Shown: piece by piece, positions 1 through 16,100 of the stretch
Layout of the letters: the number at the start of each line of letters is the position of its first letter
Numbering within the stretch: position 1 is the first letter of the stretch
Source: Corella eumyota
Lineage: Eukaryota > Chordata > Ascidiacea > Phlebobranchia > Corellidae
Assembly (NCBI GenBank): GCA_963082875.1
Contig: OY720097.1
Location: forward strand, 10,052,501 to 10,116,500
Direction: 5' to 3'
Length of the DNA: 64,000 bases
The notes under the pieces: generated by a model
The model's database searches: none
What the model was told of the DNA's origin: nothing
The model's input: only the letters and a program-made list of their open reading frames with translations
Program-made: the position numbers and the translations under genes

Positions 1-670
1 TAAAAAAAAATAATTAATAATAATTAATTACAAGGAGAAACTTTATGTTTGTTACCCAACTATGTACTATTGCAAAAATTAAAGCAGACGACAAGTGTAG
101 CTTTCTTAGAAACGGCCGGTTGCTATGTAAAATAATATTCTACCACCTATTGGCCACGTAAGAATTCGTAACAGTCTGAACAAAAACTCGCAAAGTTACG
201 TAACGTAACGTAGCGCTAAGCAAAGCAACCCCAGCCGTGTGAACGGGCCTTAAAACTTATAATCAAGCATTTCATAAACAAACCAAAAAAATAGTAATAT
301 TAATTAGCGAGAAATATATCTTTATTCTTAATAGCAACATACAGAATAATAATACCAAATACAAATTAAAATTTTAAAAGATTTAATTAATGACAACAAA
401 AGTAATCCGTTTTCAAAAAAAAAATTAAACAATAAGAGTAATAATAATAATATTAATACTGTCTATAACAATATTTTTGAAAATCTAAGATTTTGAACCA
501 TAATAAAAAAAAGTATATTGCGACATCAAACGAAAATATAAATTAACTTTAATCCTACTTTTCAAGAAACCTCCTTTTCTACAAACCGGTTGAGTTAAAG
601 TTTCGTTTGGCGTGTGGTACACGTGTCATTTTTTTCCAAGATTTTTTTTTAAATTTAAAAACCGTATAAC
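1..670. other. upstream region of eEF1G
   Basis: No coding exon is visible. A copy of the dispersed AT-rich repeat, inverted relative to the copy at 37010, occupies roughly 318-505. Close to the gene lie a pyrimidine-rich stretch (about 567-580), an E-box-like CACGTG (620-625) and a good splice-acceptor-like run ending in CCAAG at 640, only 30 bases before the ATG. The acceptor could be a spliced-leader addition site, but no transcript evidence is available. The bases around 225-250 resemble the end of a small inverted-repeat element running off the left edge; this is weak. Confidence 0.4.
318..505 (-). repeat. dispersed AT-rich repeat, copy 1
   Basis: Read on the minus strand, this stretch follows the copy at 37010-37350. 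Both have a TATGGTTC start, then AAATCTTAGATTT, then ATATTGTTAT and an ATT-rich run, and later a GGTATTATTATT block followed by TGTATGTTGCTATT. The middle part of the 37010 copy is missing here. The family is not one I recognise. It has no coding capacity and is probably non-autonomous. Confidence 0.6.
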
Positions 671-1921
671 ATGGCAGCCGTATTATATACTTATCCCAAT
701 AACTTCAGGGCGCAGAAAATTTTAATTGCTGCACAATACAGTAAAAAGGATATTAAGTTAGCTGATTACGTGGCAGGAGTAACCAACCAAAGTGAATGTT
801 TTCTTAAGAAATTTCCCCTTGGAAAAGTGCCAGCTTTTGAGGAGGGTGACATATTGCTTTCTGAAACCAATGCGATCTCATATTTCGTGGGCGATGACAT
901 CACAAGGGGGGGAAATAACGAAACCGACGTGTTAGAATGGATTGGAATTGCTGACAACGACATTCTTCCCAGTGCCTGCACTTGGGTTTATCCAACGTTA
1001 GGCATCATGCAATATAACAAGCAAGCAACGGAAAAAGCAAAGGTCACTACTAAATCTGTTCTTAACGTGCTAAATAATCACCTTTTAAGTAAAACGTTTT
1101 TGGTTGGTGAACGTGTTAGTCAAGCTGATATTTCTGTTGCATGTACATTGTTAATGTTATACACCAATGTGTTAGAGCCAAGCTTTCGAAGTGCCTATGG
1201 AAATGTTAACCGGTGGTTTGTTACTTTGGTTAATCAACCTGAATTTAAAGCAGTTTTAGGTGATGTAAAATTATGTGAAAACATGGCTCAATTTGATGCA
1301 AAAAAATTTAACGAAATTAGTGGAAAAGCAGCATCAAAAAAGAAGGAACCTGCAAAAAAGGAGGTAAATAAGGTAAAAACCAATGCAGCTGGAGATTCTC
1401 TAAAAGTACAACCTGAAGCTCCAGTTAAAAAAGTTGATCCCTGGGGTACTGCATCAAAGTGCAGTTATGATATGGATGAGTGGAAAAGAACATATTCTAA
1501 CCTATCAGCTGATGAGTATATGACCTATTTCTTTGAGAAGTTTCCTGAAGAATATTCAATTTGGCACTGTAGCTATAAATACAATGATGAACTAGCAATG
1601 GGTTTTATGGCTGGAAATATGGTTAGTGGCATGCTTCAACGCATTGAAAAGCTAAGAAAATTTGGTTTTGGAAACATGATTGTATTGTCAGGGGCTGAAG
1701 GAAGCAAAAATAAATTTGAGATCGAAGGAATGTGGTTTTGGTTTGGTCAGGAACTTGCATTCGAACGATCCCCGGATTGGCAGACAGACTATTGTTATTA
1801 TGATTGGAAAAAGTTGGATATTAAAAACCAAGAAGTGAAAGAAGCTGTCAAATGTTTCTGGAATGTCGAAGGTGATTTTGGCCAAGGCAGAACGGTAGTG
1901 GAATATGAAGTGTTTAAGTAA
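671..1921 (+). CDS. eEF1G: elongation factor 1-gamma (eEF1G), intronless
   Basis: This is the gamma subunit of the eEF1 complex. In known family members it anchors the guanine-nucleotide exchange subunits that recycle eEF1A during cytoplasmic translation. The 416-residue frame is uninterrupted and starts at an ATG whose N-terminus (MAAVLYTYPNNFRAQKILIA) aligns with the human protein. A glutathione-transferase-like N-half (about 1-80 and 85-210, with FPLGKVPAFE, WVYPTLGIM and LVGERVSQADI) is followed by a Lys-rich linker (about 215-255). The conserved C-terminal eEF1G domain (about 258-416) includes KYSN-like, SPDWQTDY and ELAFERSPDW blocks. Human eEF1G is 437 residues; the difference is mainly in the linker. 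Having no intron is notable because every neighbour has introns. SRA1 follows on the same strand 355 bp on, possibly in one operon. Confidence 0.97.
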   Translation: MAAVLYTYPNNFRAQKILIAAQYSKKDIKLADYVAGVTNQSECFLKKFPLGKVPAFEEGDILLSETNAISYFVGDDITRGGNNETDVLEWIGIADNDILPSACTWVYPTLGIMQYNKQATEKAKVTTKSVLNVLNNHLLSKTFLVGERVSQADISVACTLLMLYTNVLEPSFRSAYGNVNRWFVTLVNQPEFKAVLGDVKLCENMAQFDAKKFNEISGKAASKKKEPAKKEVNKVKTNAAGDSLKVQPEAPVKKVDPWGTASKCSYDMDEWKRTYSNLSADEYMTYFFEKFPEEYSIWHCSYKYNDELAMGFMAGNMVSGMLQRIEKLRKFGFGNMIVLSGAEGSKNKFEIEGMWFWFGQELAFERSPDWQTDYCYYDWKKLDIKNQEVKEAVKCFWNVEGDFGQGRTVVEYEVFK

Positions 1922-2153
1922 AATCAATGAACTTGTGAAAAGTATATCTACAAAAATATGAACTTAATCAAAATTCACTTTTTTTATTTTATGTTAAACA
2001 TAGTTCCATCGTTTTATAGTTTCAAATTTGTCTGTTAGCTTAACTTTCTTTTGCTAACATAAGAAATCAGTTTATTACTTTTGATTATAGCCTATAAAAT
2101 ATTTTGGTGTCAATTTAAGGTTTAGATTAAATTTTGTTTAAAATTAAAGTAGT

Positions 2154-2159
2154 AATAAA
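2154..2159 (+). terminator. polyadenylation signal of eEF1G
   Basis: A canonical AATAAA lies 233 bases after the eEF1G stop codon and 68 bases before the orphan splice acceptor ahead of SRA1. The close pairing of poly(A) signal and acceptor is the arrangement expected between genes of a trans-spliced operon. It is inferred from sequence alone. Confidence 0.55.
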
Positions 2160-2211
2160 CTAAATCATGTTTTCGTGGAATGTTTGTAGTTTTTGGGCAC
2201 ACTAAAAAAAA

Positions 2212-2228
2212 GCTTTTTCAATTGCAGG
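2212..2228 (+). promoter_or_regulatory. candidate spliced-leader acceptor upstream of SRA1
   Basis: A pyrimidine-rich tract ending in TTGCAG (AG at 2226-2227) is followed by a 49-base leader and the SRA1 ATG. No matching donor lies between the eEF1G stop and this site, so it is either the 3' end of an unseen 5' UTR intron or a trans-splice acceptor. The second reading fits an eEF1G-SRA1 operon. Confidence 0.4.
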
Positions 2229-2276
2229 ACAAATTTTAGGTTTTAATTAAGCTATTTAAAAATCAAAATCATAAAA

Positions 2277-3165
2277 ATGGACCCAGGAGGTCCAGGGTGG
2301 AATGATCCACCTAATCTAACTTACCAAGCTAAATCAGGCCAGACTGGAAGGCGAAATCTTTTGAATAAAAGAGTTTCCCATTTAACCAACCCCCCACCAA
2401 ACAATCTTGTGGATAAATCAGTGTTAAATTCAAGTCTCCCCCCTCCAATAAGCAAAAATGTAAATGATTATAGCATTAACGAAGTAGTACCAAATATTAA
2501 TAAAGTACCTAGTTTTTGCCAAACATCTATAAATATATTTGATCCAACTAAACCCAATGTTAAAAACAGTGGATCTACAGATAAAAATGAAAGAATTGAT
2601 GCTTTAAATAACGAAACAACAACATTGGATGAAACTAAATCTATTGAAAAATGTACAATAAAAGAATTTGACTTGGTATCAGAACTACTTGCATTAACAA
2701 ATCTTATTTCAAAAACCAATGTAATTAATCTGTGCAATAACAAATCTAATTTAAAAATCGTGGGTAAACTATATTGTTACTTTTTTTAAAAAATAAAATT
2801 TTTTAAATTATGTTATGGTTTGTACTACAATAAACTTAAAAAAATATTATTTTGTAGGAAAAAGAGGGCGCTGCTATTACGAAAAAAATAGGTATCTTAA
2901 AAAATATGATTGAAAGCAAATCTATTTCACAAGAGGTTTTAAACAAAATGAACAAGTTGGTAGAATTCCTTTTACTTGAATCCTACGATAAAGCATGGGA
3001 TATACATGTTTTGCTAATGTGCAATTATGTTACAGAGGTAATAGAAAATAACTTCGTAGAACTATTTAAATTTGCTTTACTGCTTACTAAACACTACTTT
3101 GTTTTAAGGTTCGACAATGGATGATTGGCATTAAAAAACTAATTACGGAACTAAGAAAAAATTAA
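2277..3165 (+). CDS. SRA1: steroid receptor RNA activator 1 protein (SRA1)
   Basis: Three coding exons, 2277-2759, 2858-3037 and 3109-3165, give 239 residues (human SRAP is 236). The N-terminus carries the signature GWNDPP followed by RRNLLNKRV, close to the human GWNDPP and RRSLLTKRV. The C-terminal helical SRA1 domain (about 162-238) ends in AWDIHVLLMCNYVTEV then RQWMIGIKKLI, matching the vertebrate DIHRSLMVDHVTEV and QWMVGVKRLI. The middle, about residues 45-130, is low-complexity and not conserved. The first donor is ambiguous: GTGGGT at 2760 with the acceptor at 2857 keeps phase 0, while GTAAAC at 2764 would need a weaker acceptor at 2866. In vertebrates the locus yields both a coactivator RNA and this protein; whether the RNA role applies here cannot be judged. 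It is probably co-transcribed with eEF1G. Confidence 0.9.
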
Positions 3166-3915
3166 ATTGTATTTTTATTTTGTTTTTTACTGTGAAATAT
3201 TGTATACAAATTAAATAATTTGTATTTTCTTGTAAAAAAAAAACTTTTTTGAGTTCTTTTTATTGTGAAGATATATATTGCAAATTGAAGTATTTTCTAA
3301 AATAAGAATTGCCCAAAACTGCATTGATATAAATTCGGATTAACAATACTTGAAGCTAATGAAATAATATTTACTTTTATAAAAAAAAAAAAAATTATTT
3401 TATAAAATTTTTAAACCATGCTGAAAAAAGTACTTTTATAAGCTGCTTTGAGATTATTATTTTACAGTGTTTGTTAGGTGCAGAAAACTATTTATAATCA
3501 GTTAAGATTTTGTATCGGAATTTTAGTAATTTATACCGGTCATAAAAAAACATAAAGTCTTATACAGCATAGATAAAGAAAGTAAATAAAAACAGTTATG
3601 TTTACTTAAATTCAGATGACATTTAAAAAGTGCAATAAAAAAGTTAAACAACAGTTTAAACCTAACGTAAAAAATCGAAAATAAAACATTGTATCTTTGC
3701 TGATTGCCGTAATTTAAATAGGAAAAAACAATGAACTTTAATTTATGCTTACAAATAAAATCATAGGTTATAATGAAAAATGCATAAAATTTTTAAGAAA
3801 TATTGCACAAATCTAGGTTGTAGTAAAATTCATTATTTGACAAAGGTTTAAGGGTAGGTGTAGAACATCATCAACTACACTATTTCAAAGAAAACATTCG
3901 AAAATTGTAACATAA
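3166..3915. other. convergent intergenic region, SRA1 / Tec kinase 3' ends
   Basis: The region is AT-rich with no coding exon. It should hold the two 3' UTRs. An ATTAAA at 3210-3215 suits SRA1. On the other strand, AATAAA-type signals at about 3259-3264 and a weaker variant near 3735 could serve the kinase gene. Nothing else is seen. Confidence 0.5.
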
Positions 3916-10192
<6,277 letters not shown>

Positions 10193-10879
10193 ACTTTCAC
10201 TTTCACAAATTGAAATACATTAATTTACAAAATTTTTAGTACCTTATAATTTTTTACAGCAAAAAATTAGTTAAAAAATATCTATTAACGATGCAAAAAC
10301 ATAAAACAGGTTGTTTATATCCAAAAGATTTATAAGTTATAACTAGAAGCTTGTGATCGATAAAAATCCTAAGTCTAACAGCCTAAACAGGAAGCATTAC
10401 GAGCTTTTTGTAGCTTTATACTGTTATTGTATTGTCGTAGTTGACCGCCCTACTAGAACAGAGTGTTGTAACCGAAGTATGAAACAAGTGCATCCGGATA
10501 TTTAAAATTAAAAAGACTTCTAACCAATAATATATAATAAACACTGTTTGTTAATGTTTATTATACAATATTGCGTCTAACCTTTATTTTTTCAATATTA
10601 AAATCTGTTTAAACTGGATTTATTTTATGAAAATTATGTTTTTTTTTTTTTTATTTGATCATTTTTGATATCAATCTTTATAGGTTAATTAAGACATTCA
10701 TTAATGGACTGAATTTTAATGCCTGAAATCAATATTTAATTCCTAATAAATAAACGAGCATTTGCAAATAATAAGCAAACAAAAATTAAATTTTTAATAC
10801 GTTTTTAAATTACTAAGATTATTATATACTTAAATTTTTTAAATTTTACTAAATTTTTACTAAAGGACTAAATTTTTAA

Positions 10880-10955
10880 TGCTTAATTTCAATCTTTAAA
10901 TTTTAAAAAATAAACACCTATTAATTAGTAATTGGTGATCAATAAATTTTTTGTT
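10880..10955 (-). repeat. dispersed AT-rich repeat, partial copy 2
   Basis: On the minus strand this fragment reads CACCAATTACTAATTAATAG, then GTGTTT and TTTAAAATTTAAAG. That matches the block near 37890-37930 (CACTAATTACTAATTAATAG, GTGTTT, TTAAAATTTAAAG). Only the middle part of the element is present. Confidence 0.6.
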
Positions 10956-11631
10956 TAATTCTATTTATAAATATAATAAAATTTATTAGTATTTAAAATA
11001 AACAATAATTTTAAATATATAATTTTTTAATGGTTAAATTATATTTTAATAAACAAACATGTATTAATATCGCAAGATATAACAACAACAAAAATTGAAA
11101 GCAAAGTATCAATCTTAGTTTTTTAATAATTAAACAAGTATTTAAATATAACAAACAAGAAAAAGGGGCATTAGAAATAAATGGCTTTTTAAACAAACAT
11201 GAAGGCAAGGTATTATTAGGACGTCATTACAAATCACAAAACAGCTTTAGTCGGGCACCCACTGCTGCTTTACTTGTATTAGTTTAAGGCTGCGTTTCTA
11301 CATACACATAAGCCTTTGTAATAAAAGCAATTTGAAAGCGCAAAAATTGCAAAAACGATTTAAGACTTGGTTGTCCAAGCAGAGAAATTACATGTTCACT
11401 TAGGCTTGATTTTATTCCAAACTTGTTGAAACGCGCATATTTACAAAGTATGTTTTTTGTTTAAACTGTAAAAGTAAATTATCGAAACTCATTGTTACTA
11501 AAGATCAGTGATGTGTTACTAATAAGTAAAAAATTAATCCCTTCCACATTAGTACCAACAGTTTTCTAAATTTCGGAAAATATTATTTATTTGTTCATAT
11601 CATCTTAAAGTAATAGGTTTTTTATATTTTT

Positions 11632-11785
11632 TATTGGGGAAGGCTGTGCTGTTATGACGTGTTTAAGCTATCTGTAAACGCCGAGCTCAAGGGCAAATAT
11701 TGTAGCAATAGAGCGGCTTGAACCCTGAAGCTTTTGACTCGTAGTCCGCTGCCATAACCGCTTAACCACACTTTTAGACTCCAAC
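11632..11785 (-). repeat. tRNA-derived SINE, copy A
   Basis: Read on the minus strand it has RNA polymerase III promoter boxes like a tRNA: an A-box-like TGGTTAAGCGG (from 11768) and a B-box-like GGTTCAAGCC (11724-11715) about 40 bases on. A shared tail follows (GCCCTTGAGCT, GTTTACAGATAGCTT) and then an A-rich end. The same modules occur at 45672, 45872 and 55275, which defines a family. This copy is one of the most complete. Confidence 0.75.
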
Positions 11786-11944
11786 TTCGTTTATCAACTA
11801 AATGGCAAAATTTGATCTTGTTTCTCATCTAACGACTACTTCTACCAAAGTTATTCGAGCGCGCCAAAACCGAACCAAAAATTTAGATTTCATGGCTGCT
11901 TCACTAACACATAGTTAATCGTAATGTTACTTTCTGCCTACCAA

Positions 11945-12190
11945 TTTTTAATTTTTATGTTTCGAAATTATCAATTTCGAATCATATTGTTGTCAATAAT
12001 AATATTATTCAGATTATATTCGAATGTTATATAAGTCGTAAATTTTAAGTTATTTTCAAGCATTTACAGCTCTGAAATTTTAGTACGTTGTTTAAGATAA
12101 GATGATACGTAAAAAAATATTTTTCAAAATATTATTATGACTACTCTCTAATTAATTAATGTTTGTTTATCAAATTTAAAATATCGGTAC
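11945..12190 (+). repeat. dispersed AT-rich repeat, copy 3
   Basis: In the same orientation as the 37010 copy. It begins with the imperfect inverted pair TTCGAAATT...AATTTCGAA and CATATTGTTGTCAATAATAA. It continues through CTGAAATTTTAGTACGTTG to CTAATTAATTAATGTTTGTT and TCAAATTTAAAAT. Divergence from the 37010 copy is substantial, so it is an old insertion. Confidence 0.55.
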
Positions 12191-13117
12191 GGGGTTGTTC
12201 AATTGTAATCAAAAGTGTATCATAATAGTAATAAATCCAAAACGAAGTACGAATAAATTTTGACATATTTATCAAAAAAAAAAACTTGTTTATTTAAAAT
12301 TAATCAATTCAAAACAAAAATTTGTTTAAAAAAAATTAAAGGGAAAAACGAGTTTTTAAAATTAAATGTAATTTATAAGAAAAGGGCGCTAAGTGAAAAA
12401 TAAATAAACGATTTCAAAACATATTTTATTTATAAAATAAATGGTGTTAACCATTTTATAATTAAAAAATATTAACATTCCGTATTATTCGGCCTTTTGT
12501 TAATTATATAATGTAATACCAAAACTTATTAATAATAAACAAAAATTAAAATTATACTACCAAAGAAAATCTTTGTATGTATAAAAACTAATCTTTATTT
12601 TTTATTAAAACATACAGAAATTTAAATATATTAAACAAACAAATTTTACTTTAAAAAAAATCTTTTTACTAATTTAGTAAAATAATAAACCAATAATTAA
12701 GATGTGCAAAACTATAATTTATATTTAAATTTAAAAAAACAAACAGGCATTAAAATTAAATCAACAAACAAAAATTAATTTTTAACCCGTTCTCAAAATA
12801 TCCTTAACCTAAAATAAAAAACGAAAAAAAAAAACACACATTTGGTAAATAGTAATAAATAAATATTATAAAAAAAATTAATTACAACACAATACTATGA
12901 AAAACAACATACCGAAATTGTAGAACTTTATATAAACACTTTTTTTATTTTCCATAAGTAGAAAAAAATAAAAATACAATATCATATGTTTTGAATCAAA
13001 GATTTTTTACCATAATTAGTTACATTGAACCCAAAACAAATACAACACTATCTTTCTTGAAAACAACTTAAATTTATAATAATTTTGGAATTGTGTTTAA
13101 GAAATAGTTACATGACC

Positions 13118-16100
13118 TTATAAATGGCTACCGATCGGGGGATAAATATAAAATGCAACTTCTAAAACATCTTCTAATGACATTGCTGATTCCGAATGTT
13201 TCTTTTTCTTTATTTTAGGCCTATGCATACTCTATGAAGAAAATTTACCAATAATATAAAAAAGGAAATTTTTTTAAAAGTTATTGCAGTTTAATTTTAA
13301 CTGTTATTTACTTTTTTAACAGCTTCAACTGCTTCATTAATTTGATCTTGAGATGGAAATAGATTACAATCATTGAAATAGGCTAAAAGTTCTGATTCTT
13401 CCACCTCATTCCAAAATTCTCTTTTCTTAAATAAAGCTTTAAATTCTAACAAGAATTGAACATAATTAAAATTAGAATTTTATAGTATATAACAGAAAAA
13501 CAACAAAACCTGGAACTTCTTATAAATAAAAAACAACATTCAGAAAAGTAAACACAGTGGCTTGGTGTAGTTATTAAAACACAACAATGCATTTTCATTG
13601 TTTAAATGTCATAACAGCTTTCAGTTCTATGTGTATTTGCTCATGCTAAGTTTTACGATCAAGTCATATTATCATGATATTCAGAAAAGTAATATTGAGA
13701 TTAATATGCATTTAATCACACTAAAACAACTTACTTGAAAGATGACTAAGATAGTGAAAAAACTCATGAAAAGTAAATGTTAAACTTGGTTTAAGTTTTC
13801 CATGCCGATCTTGTGTTCTTGTTAACACCTCACGATAGTTTATAACTGTTGTTGATAAGTCAGCACCAAGTTTTTCGCACTGTTAAAATTTTTGAGTTTT
13901 TGTCACTGACATTAAGTTTTTTATAACTAAGCTGCATAACACAATTTATGCTCATTACCTAGCACTTTATAATAATAATATACTTAAATAATTTAAAACA
14001 ACTTGGTTATACTTTTTCTCTTATTTTTTTAAGTTGTTGTCGAATGAGCCAACCTCGAACACACTTTTGAATCTCAATGGCACTTTTATGAATTAATTCT
14101 TTATCTGGGAGTACTGGATCAGGGTGAAAATTCTAAGTTACAAATATTAATGACCATGACATTATAAGTTGGTATATTAAACAACATAACAGAAAAAAAA
14201 AGTAGTTTAACTAAAAATAAGGCTACCATCTAAGAATACCTCGTAAATAAATGTGTGTGGACCAATTTTGTTTATGTGACTCTTTTCTTCTTGTAGGTTT
14301 CTCTTTTCAAAAATTTTTACATTTTGAGCCTGATTTTTTCGCATTTCACCTTTTTCTTTAAGCTTATCTAAGTTTAGAATAACTTTGTTTTATCAAAAAA
14401 AAAAATTTTCTTTTATTATTTGTTCTTGTTCTAGTTAATACAACTTTTTTGTAAAAAATCAACATTAACCTTTGTAATCCTTTGCCCATTTTAATGTTTC
14501 TTTCTTAATTCCAGTAAATTTTCTCGCAGCCTTAACGCGGACTAAATGATTACGATAAGCACGTTGCAACATTTTAACTGCTATCTTTTCTTTTTCAGTG
14601 GAAGTTCTATGTTCTTTTTTTTCAGAGGCTTATTTTACAAGTAAAAAAAATAATAAAAGATTATTATTAGTTTTTTTTTTGTAATAACATAAAAATATGC
14701 TTTTTTAAAGATTTGTTATGCATTACAAAAATTTAAAAAAATTTACAAGAAAATAAAATCAAGCCCCCAGAATAAACATACCTGCGAAAATAGAGTGGAC
14801 ATCTACATTACGCTCTACTTGTTTTTGTCTGGTGTTAGCAACCATGTCAACAAGAGGGTCTTTCACTTGAGCTTCGCAAGGTATGGGTCGACCTGATACT
14901 GGTCTGGACAAGGCTTTGACAGCTAAAACTTCCTCAAATGTGATCATTCCTGATAAATCAGCATCATTGTTATTGTTAACCTTATCTGTGATTTGTGAAT
15001 TCTCTACAGGAAATTTACTGTCTTCGAAAGATTTTTCAGTAAAAGTTATATTTTGAGTCCCACAACCAATAACTTTTTTGGCATCGTTTTTCACTTTATT
15101 AACAGTCCAATCTACATTTTGTTGTTCAGGTAACTCCCGAACCGAAATACCAGAAGGTTGTGAAGTTATTTGTTCTTCACAGCCTTTTATGGTATCATCT
15201 AATTCTGTAGACTTGTCTGTACTGAATTGAAATGTTTCAGTCCTGTTTTTCTCGAAATAATATTTTTCCATTTCATCTGGTGAACTTTTATTATTTAATT
15301 CCTTCTCTACTTTCGTTGCCAAAGTTACAACAATTTTAATACCACATTTCTTTATAGCATATTCCCTTTCACTGTCCGAAGAAAAACTGAGAAATTCAGA
15401 AGGACTTGAATCTTCATTATCTGAATATCTAGGGGAAGACATCTTGGAGTTATTTTCTGAAATTATATCACAATCATCATTAGGCTGACATAAGTTAACA
15501 AAATTATTGTTATTTTTATCATCATTTAATGTGGTTTTATCAACAACATGGGTAAACTCAATGTGATTTTTTAAATCGCCTTTTTTACTGTTATCAGTTG
15601 ATAAACTGTGATCTTCTAAAGTAGATTTTTTTATATCTTCAGTCTCAGTTGATGAAAAATTTGATGTTTTTATTTTGAAGATATTTTCATTTCTATCTTT
15701 ATTCATTATCACTACAGAGCCAGTTTGTTGGTCTACTATCAATGGTAAATTGTCTGCAATTATTAAAGCTTGTTCTTCATTAAAGGGTTTTTTAGTTCCA
15801 TTTGTATAATTTTCTTTTTCCTGGACATTTTCTTGAGTTTTATTGATAACACTAGTCTCGGCTAAATTAATTTGTTGTCCTTCATCACCTTTTTCAAGTT
15901 TATCATTTTTATCGTTAAGTATATTATTATTATTATTTAAAGTTAGCTTGGAGTCTATGTCCTGATTTATATTGTTAGAAATAATAACATCTTCTTTTTT
16001 TAATAGTGGAGCTTCGGTAATAAATTGAAAACTAGTGTTTATAGCCTCAGCATCTAGCTTCTGTATGATAGGACCTTCGATGTTAACACCCTTGTCATCT

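Larger units (their letters stand above)
10193..13117. other. intergenic region between Tec kinase and IQ-protein gene
   Basis: No coding exon is convincing; the longest frames are AT-rich with poor composition. The region holds one tRNA-derived SINE (11632-11785) and two copies of the dispersed AT-rich repeat (about 10880-10955 inverted, about 11945-12190 direct). The rest is low-complexity A/T sequence. The promoter of the kinase must lie at its left end. Confidence 0.5.

Noticed and set aside
150-250. Possible inverted-repeat transposon end (revcomp begins TTTTAAGGCCCGTTCACAC), loosely similar to bases near 11283
   Set aside because: Only one end is in the window and the similarity to the second site is about a dozen bases; not enough to call an element.
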